Shown here: one piece after another, positions 22,104 to 30,658 of the stretch
How positions within the stretch are numbered: position 1 is the stretch's first letter
How the letters are laid out: every line of letters begins with the position of its first letter
Virus record (IMG/VR): IMGVR_UViG_3300032770_000043
Span: 1-42,688 of that record
Source of the DNA: a virus
Strand: one strand, 5' to 3'
Length of the DNA: 42,688 nt
The notes under the pieces: generated by a model
What the model was told of the DNA's origin: nothing
Seen by the model: only the letters and a program-made list of their open reading frames with translations
Database searches by the model: none
Translations under genes and position numbers: made by a program

Positions 22104-24269
22104 ATGGCGCAGCTCGTCTTTACGTTCACCGCGGTCGGCGCGTTCTCGCTCAAGGTCGGGGACGGCGTCACGACCGTGCAGGTCGAGTTGTGGGCGGGCG
22201 GCGGTGGGGGGGGCGCGAACAACCGCACCGGGAATAACGGCACGGGCGGCGGCGGCGGCGGCGTGTACGTCCGCTCGAACCTCGTCACCGCACCGGGCCA
22301 GACGGTCGCGGGCAACGTCGGCCAGGGCGGCGCGAACGGCAACAACAACAACAACGGCGCGAACGGCAACAATTCCAACCTGAGCGCGCCCAGCGCAATG
22401 GTCGCGCAGGGTGGCGGCGGCGGGTTCCTCAACGGCTCGGCGGGCCTTGCCGGGCTCTATTCCGCCAGCACGGGACAGGTCGGGTTCAACGGCGGCAACG
22501 GCGCGGGCAAGGTCGCCACCGGCATCGGCGGCGGCGCGGGCGCGGGCGCGGGCAGTGCCGCGGATGGGGCGAGTGCGTCCGGCCAGACGGGCGGCACGGG
22601 CGCGGGCGGCGGCGGCACGGGTGGCGGCGGCGGCGCGTCGAACGCGAACGGCGCGAACGGCACCGCGCCGGGTGGCGGCGGCGGCGGGGCGGGAAACAAC
22701 ACCGCCACTCCGGCGAAACACGGCGGCGTGGGCGCAAACGGGCAGGCGATCATCACCATCACGATCGACGCCCGGAGCGTGCTGCCGCAGTACCCGGGGT
22801 CCGATCCGTACCAACCGCCGCCGCCCTCGCGCGCGGGCGGCGTCTCGCCGCAGCCGGGCGGCCGGCCCTACCCGCGCGTTGGCCGTCCCGGCCCCGGCCT
22901 GCCGGGTCTCGCGCGCATGTGGTCCAACTGGACCGTGTTGCTGGACCGCACGATCATCACCGCCACCACCACGACGATCACGCCGCCCGCGGGGGCGCTC
23001 GTGTTCACCGGGTTCGCCCCGGTTGTCACTCTCAAGGCGGCACCAGCGGCTGGTGCTTTGGTACTCACGGGCAAAACGGGTCTACTGACGCTCAAGGTGT
23101 CGCCCGCCGCGGGATCGCTCGTGCTGTCTGGCAAGACGCCGCTCGACACGCTCAAGGCAACGCCCGGCGCAGGCGCGTTGCACCTCAACGGCCAAGCGGC
23201 GGCGGTCACTCAGAAGGTGACGCCCACCGCGGCGGCGCTCGTGCTGACCGGATATGCCCCGCTGGTACGGGTCGTGATCGCCTCGACAGCCGGTCAGCTC
23301 CATCTCACTGGACAGGCTCCGCTGGAAACGCTGACGGTCGTTCCTGGAGCGGGAGCGCTGTCACTCACCGGCCAGACGCCGACCGTCATCAACCAGGTGC
23401 CCGCGCCGGATGGGGTCCTGGTCGAACCCGTCGAGTACCGGCCGCCGCCGCCGGTGGGGCGCCCGGGCCCTGGACGTCCGGGGATCGCGCGGTTCCGCGA
23501 GTCGCTGACGTGGCTGCTCGATCGCTCGATCGCGACGGCGACGACGACGATTGCCCCGCCCGCAGGATCCTTGGTCCTCACGGCGTTCGCGCCTGCCGTC
23601 ACGGTCCGCGTGGCGCCCGCGCATGGCAGCCTCACGCTGACCGGCGTCGCGCCGCTCGCGACGGCGAAGGTGGCTCCGGCCGCTGGGGCGCTGGTGTTGA
23701 GCGGCAAAGCGGCGCTCATCCGCGCGACCGTCGGGCCCTCCGCCGGGGCCTTAGTGCTCACGGCGTTTGCCCCGGTCGTCACGCAGATCGGGACGATCAC
23801 GATCACGCCAGGGGCGGGGGCCCTGATGCTGACGGCCTTCGCCCCGACAGTCACCGGCGCCTCGGCCCCGGTGACCGAGGTGCGGGGCGGTGGGGGCTCA
23901 GGCCCCACGGTGACGAAGCCCAAGCGCGCGCGCCGGAGCCGAAAGCCGAAAGCTGTTCCTGAACCGGAAGCGCTCGTCGAGCGACCGCCCGAGTTTTCGA
24001 GCACGCCGTTTGTCTTTGCGAAGCCCAAACCGCCCGCACCACCCGCGCCGCCTGCCGCGGTTCCCGTGGTCACGCCGCGCGCGCCAGCGCCGATCCCGGT
24101 CGAGGCGATGCGGGTTGTTGAGGCCCCAGCGCCGCTGCCGGAGATCGCGCCGCTGGCCCCGCTGCGCCTGCCTGCGCTCACAGCATGGGCTCCCGCGGAA
24201 GCGGAACCGTGGGAGGATGGCGAGGTAGAGGCGATCGTGGCCGCGCTGCTGGCGGAGGGCGTCGTATGA
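22104..24269 (+). CDS. Glycine-rich virion protein with two arrays of 20-residue repeats (721 aa)
   Basis: ATG at 22104. Residues 1-220 form a Gly-rich domain of the type found in phage tail and appendage proteins (VELWAGGGGGGANN; NGTGGGGGGVYVRSNLV). Then two arrays of about 20 residues per unit, pattern PxAGALxLTGxAPxVTxK: about seven units, then, after a Pro/Gly linker, about five more. Each array is introduced by the same module (VGRPGPGxPGxAR ... LLDRxIxTATTT), so the arrays arose by duplication. The C-terminus is a basic patch (KPKRARRSRKPKA) and a Pro/Ala-rich tail. Probably a fibre or capsid appendage. Confidence 0.65.
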   Translation: MAQLVFTFTAVGAFSLKVGDGVTTVQVELWAGGGGGGANNRTGNNGTGGGGGGVYVRSNLVTAPGQTVAGNVGQGGANGNNNNNGANGNNSNLSAPSAMVAQGGGGGFLNGSAGLAGLYSASTGQVGFNGGNGAGKVATGIGGGAGAGAGSAADGASASGQTGGTGAGGGGTGGGGGASNANGANGTAPGGGGGGAGNNTATPAKHGGVGANGQAIITITIDARSVLPQYPGSDPYQPPPPSRAGGVSPQPGGRPYPRVGRPGPGLPGLARMWSNWTVLLDRTIITATTTTITPPAGALVFTGFAPVVTLKAAPAAGALVLTGKTGLLTLKVSPAAGSLVLSGKTPLDTLKATPGAGALHLNGQAAAVTQKVTPTAAALVLTGYAPLVRVVIASTAGQLHLTGQAPLETLTVVPGAGALSLTGQTPTVINQVPAPDGVLVEPVEYRPPPPVGRPGPGRPGIARFRESLTWLLDRSIATATTTIAPPAGSLVLTAFAPAVTVRVAPAHGSLTLTGVAPLATAKVAPAAGALVLSGKAALIRATVGPSAGALVLTAFAPVVTQIGTITITPGAGALMLTAFAPTVTGASAPVTEVRGGGGSGPTVTKPKRARRSRKPKAVPEPEALVERPPEFSSTPFVFAKPKPPAPPAPPAAVPVVTPRAPAPIPVEAMRVVEAPAPLPEIAPLAPLRLPALTAWAPAEAEPWEDGEVEAIVAALLAEGVV
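22972..23397 (+). repeat. First array of 60-base repeats (about 7 units)
   Basis: Translated units follow PxAGALxLTGxAPxVTxK with 20-residue period. DNA units have diverged, so the array is old. Boundaries are approximate. Confidence 0.75.
23545..23862 (+). repeat. Second array of 60-base repeats (about 5 units)
   Basis: Same 20-residue unit as the first array, separated by a duplicated linker module. The fourth unit carries a 4-residue insertion (QIGT). Boundaries are approximate. Confidence 0.7.
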
Positions 24270-24817
24270 TCGCCTACCAGCAGACCGACATCGCCGCCAC
24301 CTACACGGGCGCGGGGCTCACGGGCCAGCCGACGAATGTGGGCGGCACGGTGAACCTCGCGTGCATTGGCACGCCGGGCGTAGCCTTTCAGGTTGTGACC
24401 ATGGACGCCTACGCGCGGGACCTCTACGCGGTGAGCTTCGATATCCCGGTCCCGCCCTATACGCTCTGGCGCGCGGGCCCGTGGGTCGTGCGGCTGAATG
24501 TCCGGATGGCGAACCCGAGCGTGACGTGGAACCGCGTCTACGCCTACCGGCTGAACGCGAGCGGCCAGAACCAAGGGTTGATCGGCAGCCTGCTCCGGTT
24601 CGGGCAGGTGCTCGGCACGCCGGGCATGAAAACGGTGAGCTTCGCAGGCGAGGCGCAGCCGCTCCGCGCCTACGGGGACCGGGTGCTGATCGTATGCAAT
24701 TTCTCGAACCAGGGGACCTTGCCGCCCTACAACCTCGTCCTCAACAGCAATGTGCCGCAGGCGTTTACGTTCACGGCGGACCAGATGATCGACTCTCCTT
24801 TCACGACGGGAAACTGA
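24266..24817 (+). CDS. Hypothetical beta-rich virion protein (183 aa)
   Basis: ATG at 24266 overlaps the preceding stop (ATGA). Sequence alternates beta strands (FQVVTMDAYARDLYAVSFDI; LRAYGDRVLIVCNFSNQG), like a jelly roll. No family recognised. Likely structural given its neighbours. Confidence 0.6.
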   Translation: MIAYQQTDIAATYTGAGLTGQPTNVGGTVNLACIGTPGVAFQVVTMDAYARDLYAVSFDIPVPPYTLWRAGPWVVRLNVRMANPSVTWNRVYAYRLNASGQNQGLIGSLLRFGQVLGTPGMKTVSFAGEAQPLRAYGDRVLIVCNFSNQGTLPPYNLVLNSNVPQAFTFTADQMIDSPFTTGN

Positions 24818-24818
24818 G

Positions 24819-25022
24819 ATGACCAAGGATGAGGCATTGAGCGCGGCGAAGGAACTTGTGGACGAAATCGAAGACATTCTCGGGGTTTGTCTTACTGAGC
24901 GAGCCAAGACCTCCATCATGGGTCGTGCCGCTTTCTGGACGCGCTGGCACCATAGCCACGGCTTCGCGCAAGGACTGGACTTGCGTGCTCAGGCAGCCGA
25001 GTCGCGAAAAGCGTCACAATGA
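24819..25022 (+). CDS. Hypothetical helical protein (67 aa)
   Basis: ATG at 24819, one base after the previous stop. Helical (MTKDEALSAAKELVDEIEDI) with an aromatic/His patch (FWTRWHHSHGF). It looks less GC-rich than its neighbours and unlike a structural protein, so it may be a later insertion. Function unknown. Confidence 0.6.
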   Translation: MTKDEALSAAKELVDEIEDILGVCLTERAKTSIMGRAAFWTRWHHSHGFAQGLDLRAQAAESRKASQ

Positions 25023-25567
25023 GTACACGTTATGCATGGCCCCTCCCCGGGGAAGGCGTGACGGCGACGGAACTCATGCGGGCGGAAGCGAAAACCGCCA
25101 TCGCCGGCCTCGCGGCGTATTCGAACGACGGCGCCCGCGATGCCTTGCTGGCGGAGATCATCGCCGCGCTGTTCAATGGCCAGCAGCTCGCGGCCTTGAG
25201 TGTGTCCGGCCTGACCGTGGGCACCGTGGCCCCAGGGGGCGGTCCCGTTTTCGACGGCTTTGCCCTCGGCTCGCCGCTACCGGACAATGGCAGCGCCACG
25301 ACGATCTACGTGCCGGGCGGCACGCGCATCCACCAGATCACGGTGCTCGGGCGCCTCGCCGCGGGCAGCTCGAATATCAGCTTCGTCGATGTGCTGGCAC
25401 TCGATACCAGCAACGCGACCTGGACCATGAGCGTCGTCTCGTCCACGACCATCGGCGGCCTCGGCAACCGCACCTACACGCAGAGCACGACGAACCTGCA
25501 GCTCGCCATCGCGGGCGCAGGCACACATAGCCAGAGCGTCACGGGCTCGGTCCTGAGGTTCGGATGA
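25019..25567 (+). CDS. Hypothetical virion protein (182 aa)
   Basis: ATG at 25019 overlaps the preceding stop. Helical first third (TATELMRAEAKTAIAGLAAY), then a Gly/Thr-rich beta domain (ATTIYVPGGTRIHQITVLGR) of decoration-protein style. Role unknown. Confidence 0.6.
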   Translation: MSTRYAWPLPGEGVTATELMRAEAKTAIAGLAAYSNDGARDALLAEIIAALFNGQQLAALSVSGLTVGTVAPGGGPVFDGFALGSPLPDNGSATTIYVPGGTRIHQITVLGRLAAGSSNISFVDVLALDTSNATWTMSVVSSTTIGGLGNRTYTQSTTNLQLAIAGAGTHSQSVTGSVLRFG

Positions 25568-25785
25568 ACGGCCCCATCAACGTGGCCCATATCGCCAATG
25601 GCGACGGCAAATGCCGCCGCTGCGGCGCGGGCCTCGGCTGCTTCGGAGAAGTCTCGGACGTGACGAACGAGTACCACGAGCGCCCGTGGCGGCTGGATGA
25701 GCGGGTGATCGAATACGAGTGCGCGGATGGCCGGACGCGCTTCGCGGATCTGGTGACCGGCTATACCCAAGACTGCATTCCCTAA
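25564..25785 (+). CDS. Small protein with CRRCG metal site (73 aa)
   Basis: ATG at 25564 overlaps the preceding stop. CRRCGAGLGC near the N-terminus and single cysteines later could bind zinc. Acidic and aromatic otherwise (VTNEYHERPWRLDERVIEYE). Function unknown. Confidence 0.6.
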   Translation: MNGPINVAHIANGDGKCRRCGAGLGCFGEVSDVTNEYHERPWRLDERVIEYECADGRTRFADLVTGYTQDCIP

Positions 25786-25797
25786 CGGAGCGAGCCC

Positions 25798-26931
25798 ATG
25801 CCTGAACCCAACATCAACACGCCCCCGGACGTCTCCGCGTGGGCCGCGCAGCGCACCGAAGCCGATACCGGCACCGCCACGGCGGTGGAAACGCCGCCCG
25901 TGCCGCCAGAGGTCGAACCCGCGGCGCCGGGCACTGAAGCCCCGCCGGTCACCGAGCCGGCCGCTGCGCCGAGCCCGGCTGAGCAGGTGGTGCAGGCGAT
26001 GGTGAAAGGCGGCTTGACGGCGGCCGACGCGCAGAAACTCGTGGACTCGATCAAGACGCCGCAGCCGATCAAGGACGCGCTCGAGGCGGTGCTCGACGGC
26101 AAGCCCTACCCCGTCCCCCGGAACCTGACCTTCAGCCTCAAAAGCGGCGGCCAGGTGTCGCAGCGCACGCTCGAGGACCTGTTCAAAGGCGGCCTCCGGG
26201 AGGCCGACTACACGCGGAACATGCAGCAGGTCGCCCAGCAGCGGCGGCAGCTTGAGCAGCGCATCGCGCAGGCGGATGCCCAGCTCGCCGCAGCGCAGGA
26301 GCGGGCGAATTGGATCAAGGAGCAAGAGCAGCAGATGCTCGAAGCCCAGAAGGACCCGAAGGCCTGGGAGGAATACCAGGAGATGATGCGCCTGCGGGCC
26401 TCGAGCCCCCGGATCGCGAAGCTGTTCGACGATGCCTTGGCTTCGCGAGAGATCGGCGCGCAGAACAAGGTGTTCGAGGAGCAGAACACCACCCGGCAGG
26501 TCGAGTACGAGGCAGATCAAGCGCGGCGCTGGATCAGCGAAATCGGCCGCGAGTTTCCCAGCGTGGACCCGGAGCGGGTGCGGGTGATCTACGGCACGGC
26601 CCTCAAGGCGGGCGATTTCCCCGAGAACACGCCCGACGCCGTGCGGACCGTCTACCAGTGGGAGGCAGAGAACGTGAAGAAAGCGGCCAGCCCGCTCGAG
26701 CAGGAGTTGACGGCCCTGAAGGCGCGGCTGGAGGAACTGGAAGCTGGGAAGCAGGTGGAGGCGCACAACGCCAAGACGGAGCGCGTGCTCCAGCGGGCCA
26801 AGGCCCCGAATACCGCCCCGGCAGGGGGGGGCCCGGCGGCGCCGGTGCGGGTGCAGGAGAAAAAGCCCATCCCGCCCGTGCGGCAGGCGATCGACAAGGC
26901 GATCTCTGATTGGGCAGCGGTGCGCGACTAG
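25798..26931 (+). CDS. Capsid scaffolding protein (377 aa)
   Basis: ATG at 25798. A Pro/Ala/Glu-rich disordered N-terminus (1-60) is followed by SGGQVSQRTLEDLFKGGLREADYTRNMQQ, which resembles the folding motif before the coiled coil in scaffolds that precede coat genes. A long coiled coil runs from about 140 to 220, and another helix near 290-330. The C-terminus is charged (VRQAIDKAISDWAAVRD), the usual coat-binding end. It lies directly before the coat gene. It guides prohead assembly and then leaves. Confidence 0.82.
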   Translation: MPEPNINTPPDVSAWAAQRTEADTGTATAVETPPVPPEVEPAAPGTEAPPVTEPAAAPSPAEQVVQAMVKGGLTAADAQKLVDSIKTPQPIKDALEAVLDGKPYPVPRNLTFSLKSGGQVSQRTLEDLFKGGLREADYTRNMQQVAQQRRQLEQRIAQADAQLAAAQERANWIKEQEQQMLEAQKDPKAWEEYQEMMRLRASSPRIAKLFDDALASREIGAQNKVFEEQNTTRQVEYEADQARRWISEIGREFPSVDPERVRVIYGTALKAGDFPENTPDAVRTVYQWEAENVKKAASPLEQELTALKARLEELEAGKQVEAHNAKTERVLQRAKAPNTAPAGGGPAAPVRVQEKKPIPPVRQAIDKAISDWAAVRD

Positions 26932-26937
26932 GGCGCG

Positions 26938-26967
26938 GGGGCCTTTCGCACTCCAGCGGGAGGCCCC
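26938..26967 (+). terminator. Inverted repeat after the scaffold gene, overlapping the coat promoter
   Basis: GGGGCCT (26938-26944) and AGGCCCC (26961-26967) form a 7-bp stem with a 16-base loop. It could slow or end upstream transcription or act on the promoter it overlaps. No U-tract follows, so a terminator role is uncertain. Confidence 0.3.
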
Positions 26968-26972
26968 ATATT
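26943..26972 (+). promoter_or_regulatory. Predicted phage promoter for the coat gene, CTTTCG-N18-CATATT
   Basis: CTTTCG at 26943-26948 and CATATT at 26967-26972, exact 18-base spacer. Start of transcription would be near 26979, leaving a 150-base leader before the coat GTG. A dedicated promoter fits the high demand for coat protein. Confidence 0.75.
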
Positions 26973-27105
26973 GCAGCCGTCGGGAGTCAGTACGCCGCGC
27001 GAGCGGACCTGCCACCATCCCGCTGGACTACCAGCCGACCTCACGGCCACCGTTTCGACGAGCCGCTGAGAGGCACCGTTCTGCTGCTAGAACTGTGACT
27101 TTCAG

Positions 27106-27120
27106 GCCCCCACCGGGGGC
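27106..27120 (+). promoter_or_regulatory. Hairpin abutting the coat ribosome-binding site
   Basis: GCCCCC-ACC-GGGGGC is a perfect 6-bp stem ending one base before GGAGG (27121-27125). It could keep the ribosome-binding site open or stabilise the mRNA 5' end. Confidence 0.5.
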
Positions 27121-27130
27121 GGAGGCTTTT

Positions 27131-28435
27131 GTGGCCGCGACACCGAACACCCTGACCGACCTGAACAACCTCGCCAAGGATTACTGGACGAACATCTACG
27201 TCCAGGCGGCGAACCCCGAAGTCCCGCTCAAAGCCCAATTCGGGCGCCTCGAAAATGCCCAGTTCACCGGCCGCGTCTGGATCTTCGGCGTCAAGACGAT
27301 GATCGGCGGCGGCTCGGCCAACGCGGGCGCCAACGCCAACCTGCCGGCGGCCTCGGTCGGCCAGTACGCGCAGGGGCAGATCAACATCGTTCGCACCTAC
27401 ACGCGGATGGCGCTCGACGCCTTGGCCGTCGAGGTGACGAAGAAGCAGAGCGGCAGCTTCCGGCCGGCCTTGGCGGAAGTGATGTCCGACCGGCTCCAGG
27501 CGCACGACCTCGAAGTGAACCGCCAGATGTTCTGCGGCTCGACGCTCGGCGTCTCGCAGGTGTCGAGCGGCGCCAACTCGACCACCCAGACGCTCACGAA
27601 CGGCGATTACGGGTTCGGCGGCGTCAGCTCAGCCCCCTCGAACGGCGGCACGGGCACGCGGCACCTGTACATCAACGACGTCGTGCAGTTCTACTCCTGC
27701 GTCTCGGGCGTGGCGAACACGATCCGCGCCGGTGGCCCGTTCACCGTCACAGCCGTCTCGCACAGCGCGCAGACGATCGTCGTGTCGGGCGGCACGCCGA
27801 ACACCACGACGGGCGATCTCGTCGTGCGGGCGACGAGCTCGACGGACAACACCGTGGCTGGCGAAGCCGGCGGGCTCTCCGTCGGCACGCTCGATTCGGG
27901 CACCTTCGAGACGATCAACCCGAGCACCGTGGGGCAGGCCTGGAAGGGCGTGCGGCTCACGAACTCGGGCACGCTGCGGGACATCTCGGATTCGCTCGTG
28001 ATGCAGACGATCGAGACGATCCGCGCGCGGGCGCGCATGACGCCGGACCTGCTGGTCTGCCGCCCGGGCATCGTGCTCAAGTATTCGGAAATCTTCCTGC
28101 CGCTGCGGCGGCTGGACGGGCAGGACGTCCAGCTCAAGGGCGGCTACAAGCCCATGGCGGCGGTGATCCACGCGGGCGGGGCCATCCCCGTGATCGGGGA
28201 CAACGACTGCCCCAACTCCCGGCTGTTCTTCATCAACACCTCGAGCATCAAGCTCGCGGACGTGGTGGGCACGGACTGGGCCGACATGGACGGGGCGGTG
28301 TTCGACCGCGTGGTGGACAAGGACGCGATCGAAGGCTACCTGCGGAAGTACTGGAACCTCGCGTGGATTCAGCGGAACGCGAACGGGGTCATCGAAGACT
28401 TGAACGACGTGAACACGATCGACAAGGTAGCGTAA
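27131..28435 (+). CDS. Major coat protein (434 aa)
   Basis: GTG at 27131 follows GGAGG by 5 bases; the upstream GTG at 27095 would place the hairpin and ribosome-binding site inside the gene. Sequence starts MAATPNTLTDLNNLAKDYW and contains QFGRLENAQFTGRVWIFGVK, IVRTYTRMALDALAVEVTKK, DRVVDKDAIEGYLRKYWNLA. These fit an HK97-fold capsid (N-arm, long helix, P-domain). An insertion-like beta region (about 135-235) may be a surface domain. Strong local signals (own promoter, hairpin, terminator) and the scaffold gene before it support the call. Confidence 0.85.
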   Translation: MAATPNTLTDLNNLAKDYWTNIYVQAANPEVPLKAQFGRLENAQFTGRVWIFGVKTMIGGGSANAGANANLPAASVGQYAQGQINIVRTYTRMALDALAVEVTKKQSGSFRPALAEVMSDRLQAHDLEVNRQMFCGSTLGVSQVSSGANSTTQTLTNGDYGFGGVSSAPSNGGTGTRHLYINDVVQFYSCVSGVANTIRAGGPFTVTAVSHSAQTIVVSGGTPNTTTGDLVVRATSSTDNTVAGEAGGLSVGTLDSGTFETINPSTVGQAWKGVRLTNSGTLRDISDSLVMQTIETIRARARMTPDLLVCRPGIVLKYSEIFLPLRRLDGQDVQLKGGYKPMAAVIHAGGAIPVIGDNDCPNSRLFFINTSSIKLADVVGTDWADMDGAVFDRVVDKDAIEGYLRKYWNLAWIQRNANGVIEDLNDVNTIDKVA

Positions 28436-28442
28436 CCTGAGC

Positions 28443-28464
28443 CGGGGGGCCTTCGGGCCCCCCG
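28443..28464 (+). terminator. Terminator-like hairpin with UUCG tetraloop after the coat gene
   Basis: C-GGGGGGCC-TTCG-GGCCCCCC-G is a perfect 9-bp stem closed by a C(UUCG)G tetraloop, seven bases after the coat stop. It is followed by CGTTCCTT, only a weak U-tract. It may act as a partial terminator or a 3' stabiliser that sets coat against downstream expression. Confidence 0.65.
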
Positions 28465-28489
28465 CGTTCCTTCGGAGGAGGCTGGCAGT

Positions 28490-29146
28490 ATGGCTCTGAG
28501 CACGCTACTGAAAACCGTTCCCGTGGTCCCGCAGGGCGCGCCGCTCGATTCGGGCGTCTGCGCGGCGGGGGCCGTGGCGGCCCCTGGGGCGGCCTCGGGG
28601 GTGAACGGCTACATCGCCGACGGCGCGGCGCTGAATGGCCGCCCGACGGGCGAAGGGGCCCTCATTCAATCCGTGAACGCCGAACTCATGTGCCGGCTGT
28701 GCATGGCGCTCTCGGCCGCGGGGAATGCGACGGCCACGACCACAAGCAAGGTCAAGACCGCCAACACCCTGACGTACCTCATCAACGGGGCGTTCAAGTC
28801 GAAGGGCGCCACGGACAACTTCTGGACGCTCACCGGCTCGGCGGTCACCGCTGGGGCGGGGGGCGCGACGATGCACTGGGCGCTCTGCATCGACGGGTCC
28901 GGCGCGGCCTCGGTGGTCCAAGGGCCGACGAACCAGGGCTCGACGACGGTCTGGACTCCGGCCCCGGCGAACCTGTTGCCGGCCGATCTGTGCATCGCCG
29001 GGATCGTGAAAGTCTCGCTCACGGCGACCACGGTGTTCACCCCGGGCACCACGCTACTGGGGGCCGCGGGCGTGACGACGACCTACGTGGATGGTATGGA
29101 TGCGACGCTGTGGGGGCCGTACCTCATGACGGCGCCGCTGATCTAG
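28490..29146 (+). CDS. Hypothetical virion protein after coat (218 aa)
   Basis: ATG at 28490 follows GGAGGAGG by 9 bases. Ala/Gly/Thr-rich beta protein (AGAVAAPGAASGVNGYIADG; SKVKTANTLTYLINGAFKSK). Position right after coat and the good ribosome-binding site suggest a capsid decoration protein. Family not recognised. Confidence 0.6.
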   Translation: MALSTLLKTVPVVPQGAPLDSGVCAAGAVAAPGAASGVNGYIADGAALNGRPTGEGALIQSVNAELMCRLCMALSAAGNATATTTSKVKTANTLTYLINGAFKSKGATDNFWTLTGSAVTAGAGGATMHWALCIDGSGAASVVQGPTNQGSTTVWTPAPANLLPADLCIAGIVKVSLTATTVFTPGTTLLGAAGVTTTYVDGMDATLWGPYLMTAPLI

Positions 29147-29967
29147 TGGCGGGCTTGGGCGGTGTGCACACGCGGCCCGGCTGGGGTAACGAGGCCGTGG
29201 CCAGCCTCGCGGGGCCCGAAGCCATCGGGTTCGCGAATATCGCGCTCTGGCTCGATGCGGACGCGATCGGCGTGCCCCTCGGGACGGCGAGCCCGGCCCG
29301 CGGGGGCAAGCTGGCCTCGTGGCCCGACCTGAGCACGAACAACACGCCGTTCGTGCAGAACACGGCGGCGAACCAGCCAACGTTTTCGGACCTCGGGGCG
29401 AACGGGCACGCGAAGGTCACGTTCGACGGCACGGCCAGCTTCATGACGGCCACTGTTGTCGCGGCCGCGCCATGCTCGATCTTCCTCGTGGCGAAGCTGC
29501 CCATCGCCCCGAGCGGGCAAAGCACGCTGTTCAATTCCACCGGCGCGTCGGTCATCCCCATCGGGTTCGTGGCCACGAACTCGAACGTCACCGTGGGCAA
29601 CACGGCGAACCTCGTGCCGGGGACCGTCACGCCGCAGGTGATCCCCTACGGGGGCTCGGGGGTCGTGGGTACGCAGTACCCGTCGGTCGTGGGGCTCGAT
29701 ATCACGGGCGCGGGCAACGCGGGCAACGACTATTTCAACTCGGTGACCGCCACGCACGCGAGCGGCGCGATCGGCGCGAATACCGGGTTCTCGGGCGTCA
29801 TGACGATCGGCGCGCAGAATGCCGGGGGCTCGAACTTCGCGGCCATCGACCTCTACGAGCTCATCATCTTCACGGTGAACCCGACGTTGGCGCAGCGCAC
29901 CACGCTGCTCACGTACTTCGCGCAGAAGTACAACCTGAGCGGCGCCAGCATCGCGGGGGCCTTCTAA
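29146..29967 (+). CDS. LamG/concanavalin-like domain protein (273 aa)
   Basis: GTG at 29146 shares one base with the preceding stop (TAGTG). The pattern IALWLDADAIG ... ASWPDLS ... QPTFSDLGANGHAKVTFDGT ... and the ending AAIDLYELIIFTVNPTLAQR ... LTYFAQKYNLSG is typical of laminin-G-like lectin domains in phage appendages. It probably binds carbohydrate on the virion surface. Confidence 0.7.
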   Translation: MAGLGGVHTRPGWGNEAVASLAGPEAIGFANIALWLDADAIGVPLGTASPARGGKLASWPDLSTNNTPFVQNTAANQPTFSDLGANGHAKVTFDGTASFMTATVVAAAPCSIFLVAKLPIAPSGQSTLFNSTGASVIPIGFVATNSNVTVGNTANLVPGTVTPQVIPYGGSGVVGTQYPSVVGLDITGAGNAGNDYFNSVTATHASGAIGANTGFSGVMTIGAQNAGGSNFAAIDLYELIIFTVNPTLAQRTTLLTYFAQKYNLSGASIAGAF

Positions 29968-30464
29968 TGCACGCGCCGAAGCCCGAATGGCTGGCAGCCC
30001 TCAAGGCCCTGGATGACAAGGCCGACTTGCGGTTCAACTATACGGTCGGCCGCTGGGAGTTTCTGCTCAGTGCGGCCGATGGCGTGGTGCGTTCGCAGTT
30101 CTGGTGCCACTTCACCGCCACACGGCAGGAGCGCTATACGGACCCCTACACGGGCCGGACCTACGAGCATACGGTGCCAGACCGCGACCCCGTGACGGGC
30201 CTCATGCCGTTTCGGGACCTGGACGACGCGGGGTTCACGGAAGCGCTGCGGAACCTGGAGCGCTCGTTCGTGGGGAACCCCTACGATGGCGCGGGGACGA
30301 CGCGGCGCGAGGTGCGGCGGCGCTACGAGTACAACGAGCGGCTGAAGCAGGCGCGCTGGAAGCAGCAGGGCGAGGACTACGCCGATTACATCTGGGACCA
30401 CCGCCGACAGATTCGCGATGCGGGGGCGGGCCCGTTGATCGCCGTCGCGAAGGCGCTGCGCTAA
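29967..30464 (+). CDS. Conserved phage hypothetical protein (165 aa)
   Basis: ATG at 29967 shares one base with the preceding stop (TAATG). Aromatic and charged (RFNYTVGRWEFLLSAADGVV; YTDPYTGRTYEHTVPDRDP), then a helical basic C-terminus (RREVRRRYEYNERLKQARWK). Lies in the capsid-completion region. No function known. Confidence 0.6.
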   Translation: MHAPKPEWLAALKALDDKADLRFNYTVGRWEFLLSAADGVVRSQFWCHFTATRQERYTDPYTGRTYEHTVPDRDPVTGLMPFRDLDDAGFTEALRNLERSFVGNPYDGAGTTRREVRRRYEYNERLKQARWKQQGEDYADYIWDHRRQIRDAGAGPLIAVAKALR

Positions 30465-30658
30465 TGGGCTGGCAGCGCGGGAACAACACGGCCGTGAACA
30501 GCACGACGCCCAAAAGCGGGACGACGATGCTGGCCATCTGGGACCCGGGCGCGGGCGATGATCTTGGCGTCACGTGGGTCCGCGAAGCGCAAAAGAGCAA
30601 AAACGCCCCGACGAGCACCTTGCTCAAGGGCTACACGGAGCATGTGGTGGTCCAATGA
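30464..30658 (+). CDS. Hypothetical small protein (64 aa)
   Basis: ATG at 30464 shares a base with the preceding stop. Low complexity N-terminus (NNTAVNSTTPKSGTTM) then LGVTWVREAQKSKNAPTS. Function unknown. Confidence 0.55.
   Translation: MGWQRGNNTAVNSTTPKSGTTMLAIWDPGAGDDLGVTWVREAQKSKNAPTSTLLKGYTEHVVVQ

Noticed and set aside
23294-24919. Minus-strand open frame of 541 codons
   Set aside because: Spans antisense to the repeat protein and two further genes; its apparent repeats are only the complement of the real repeats.
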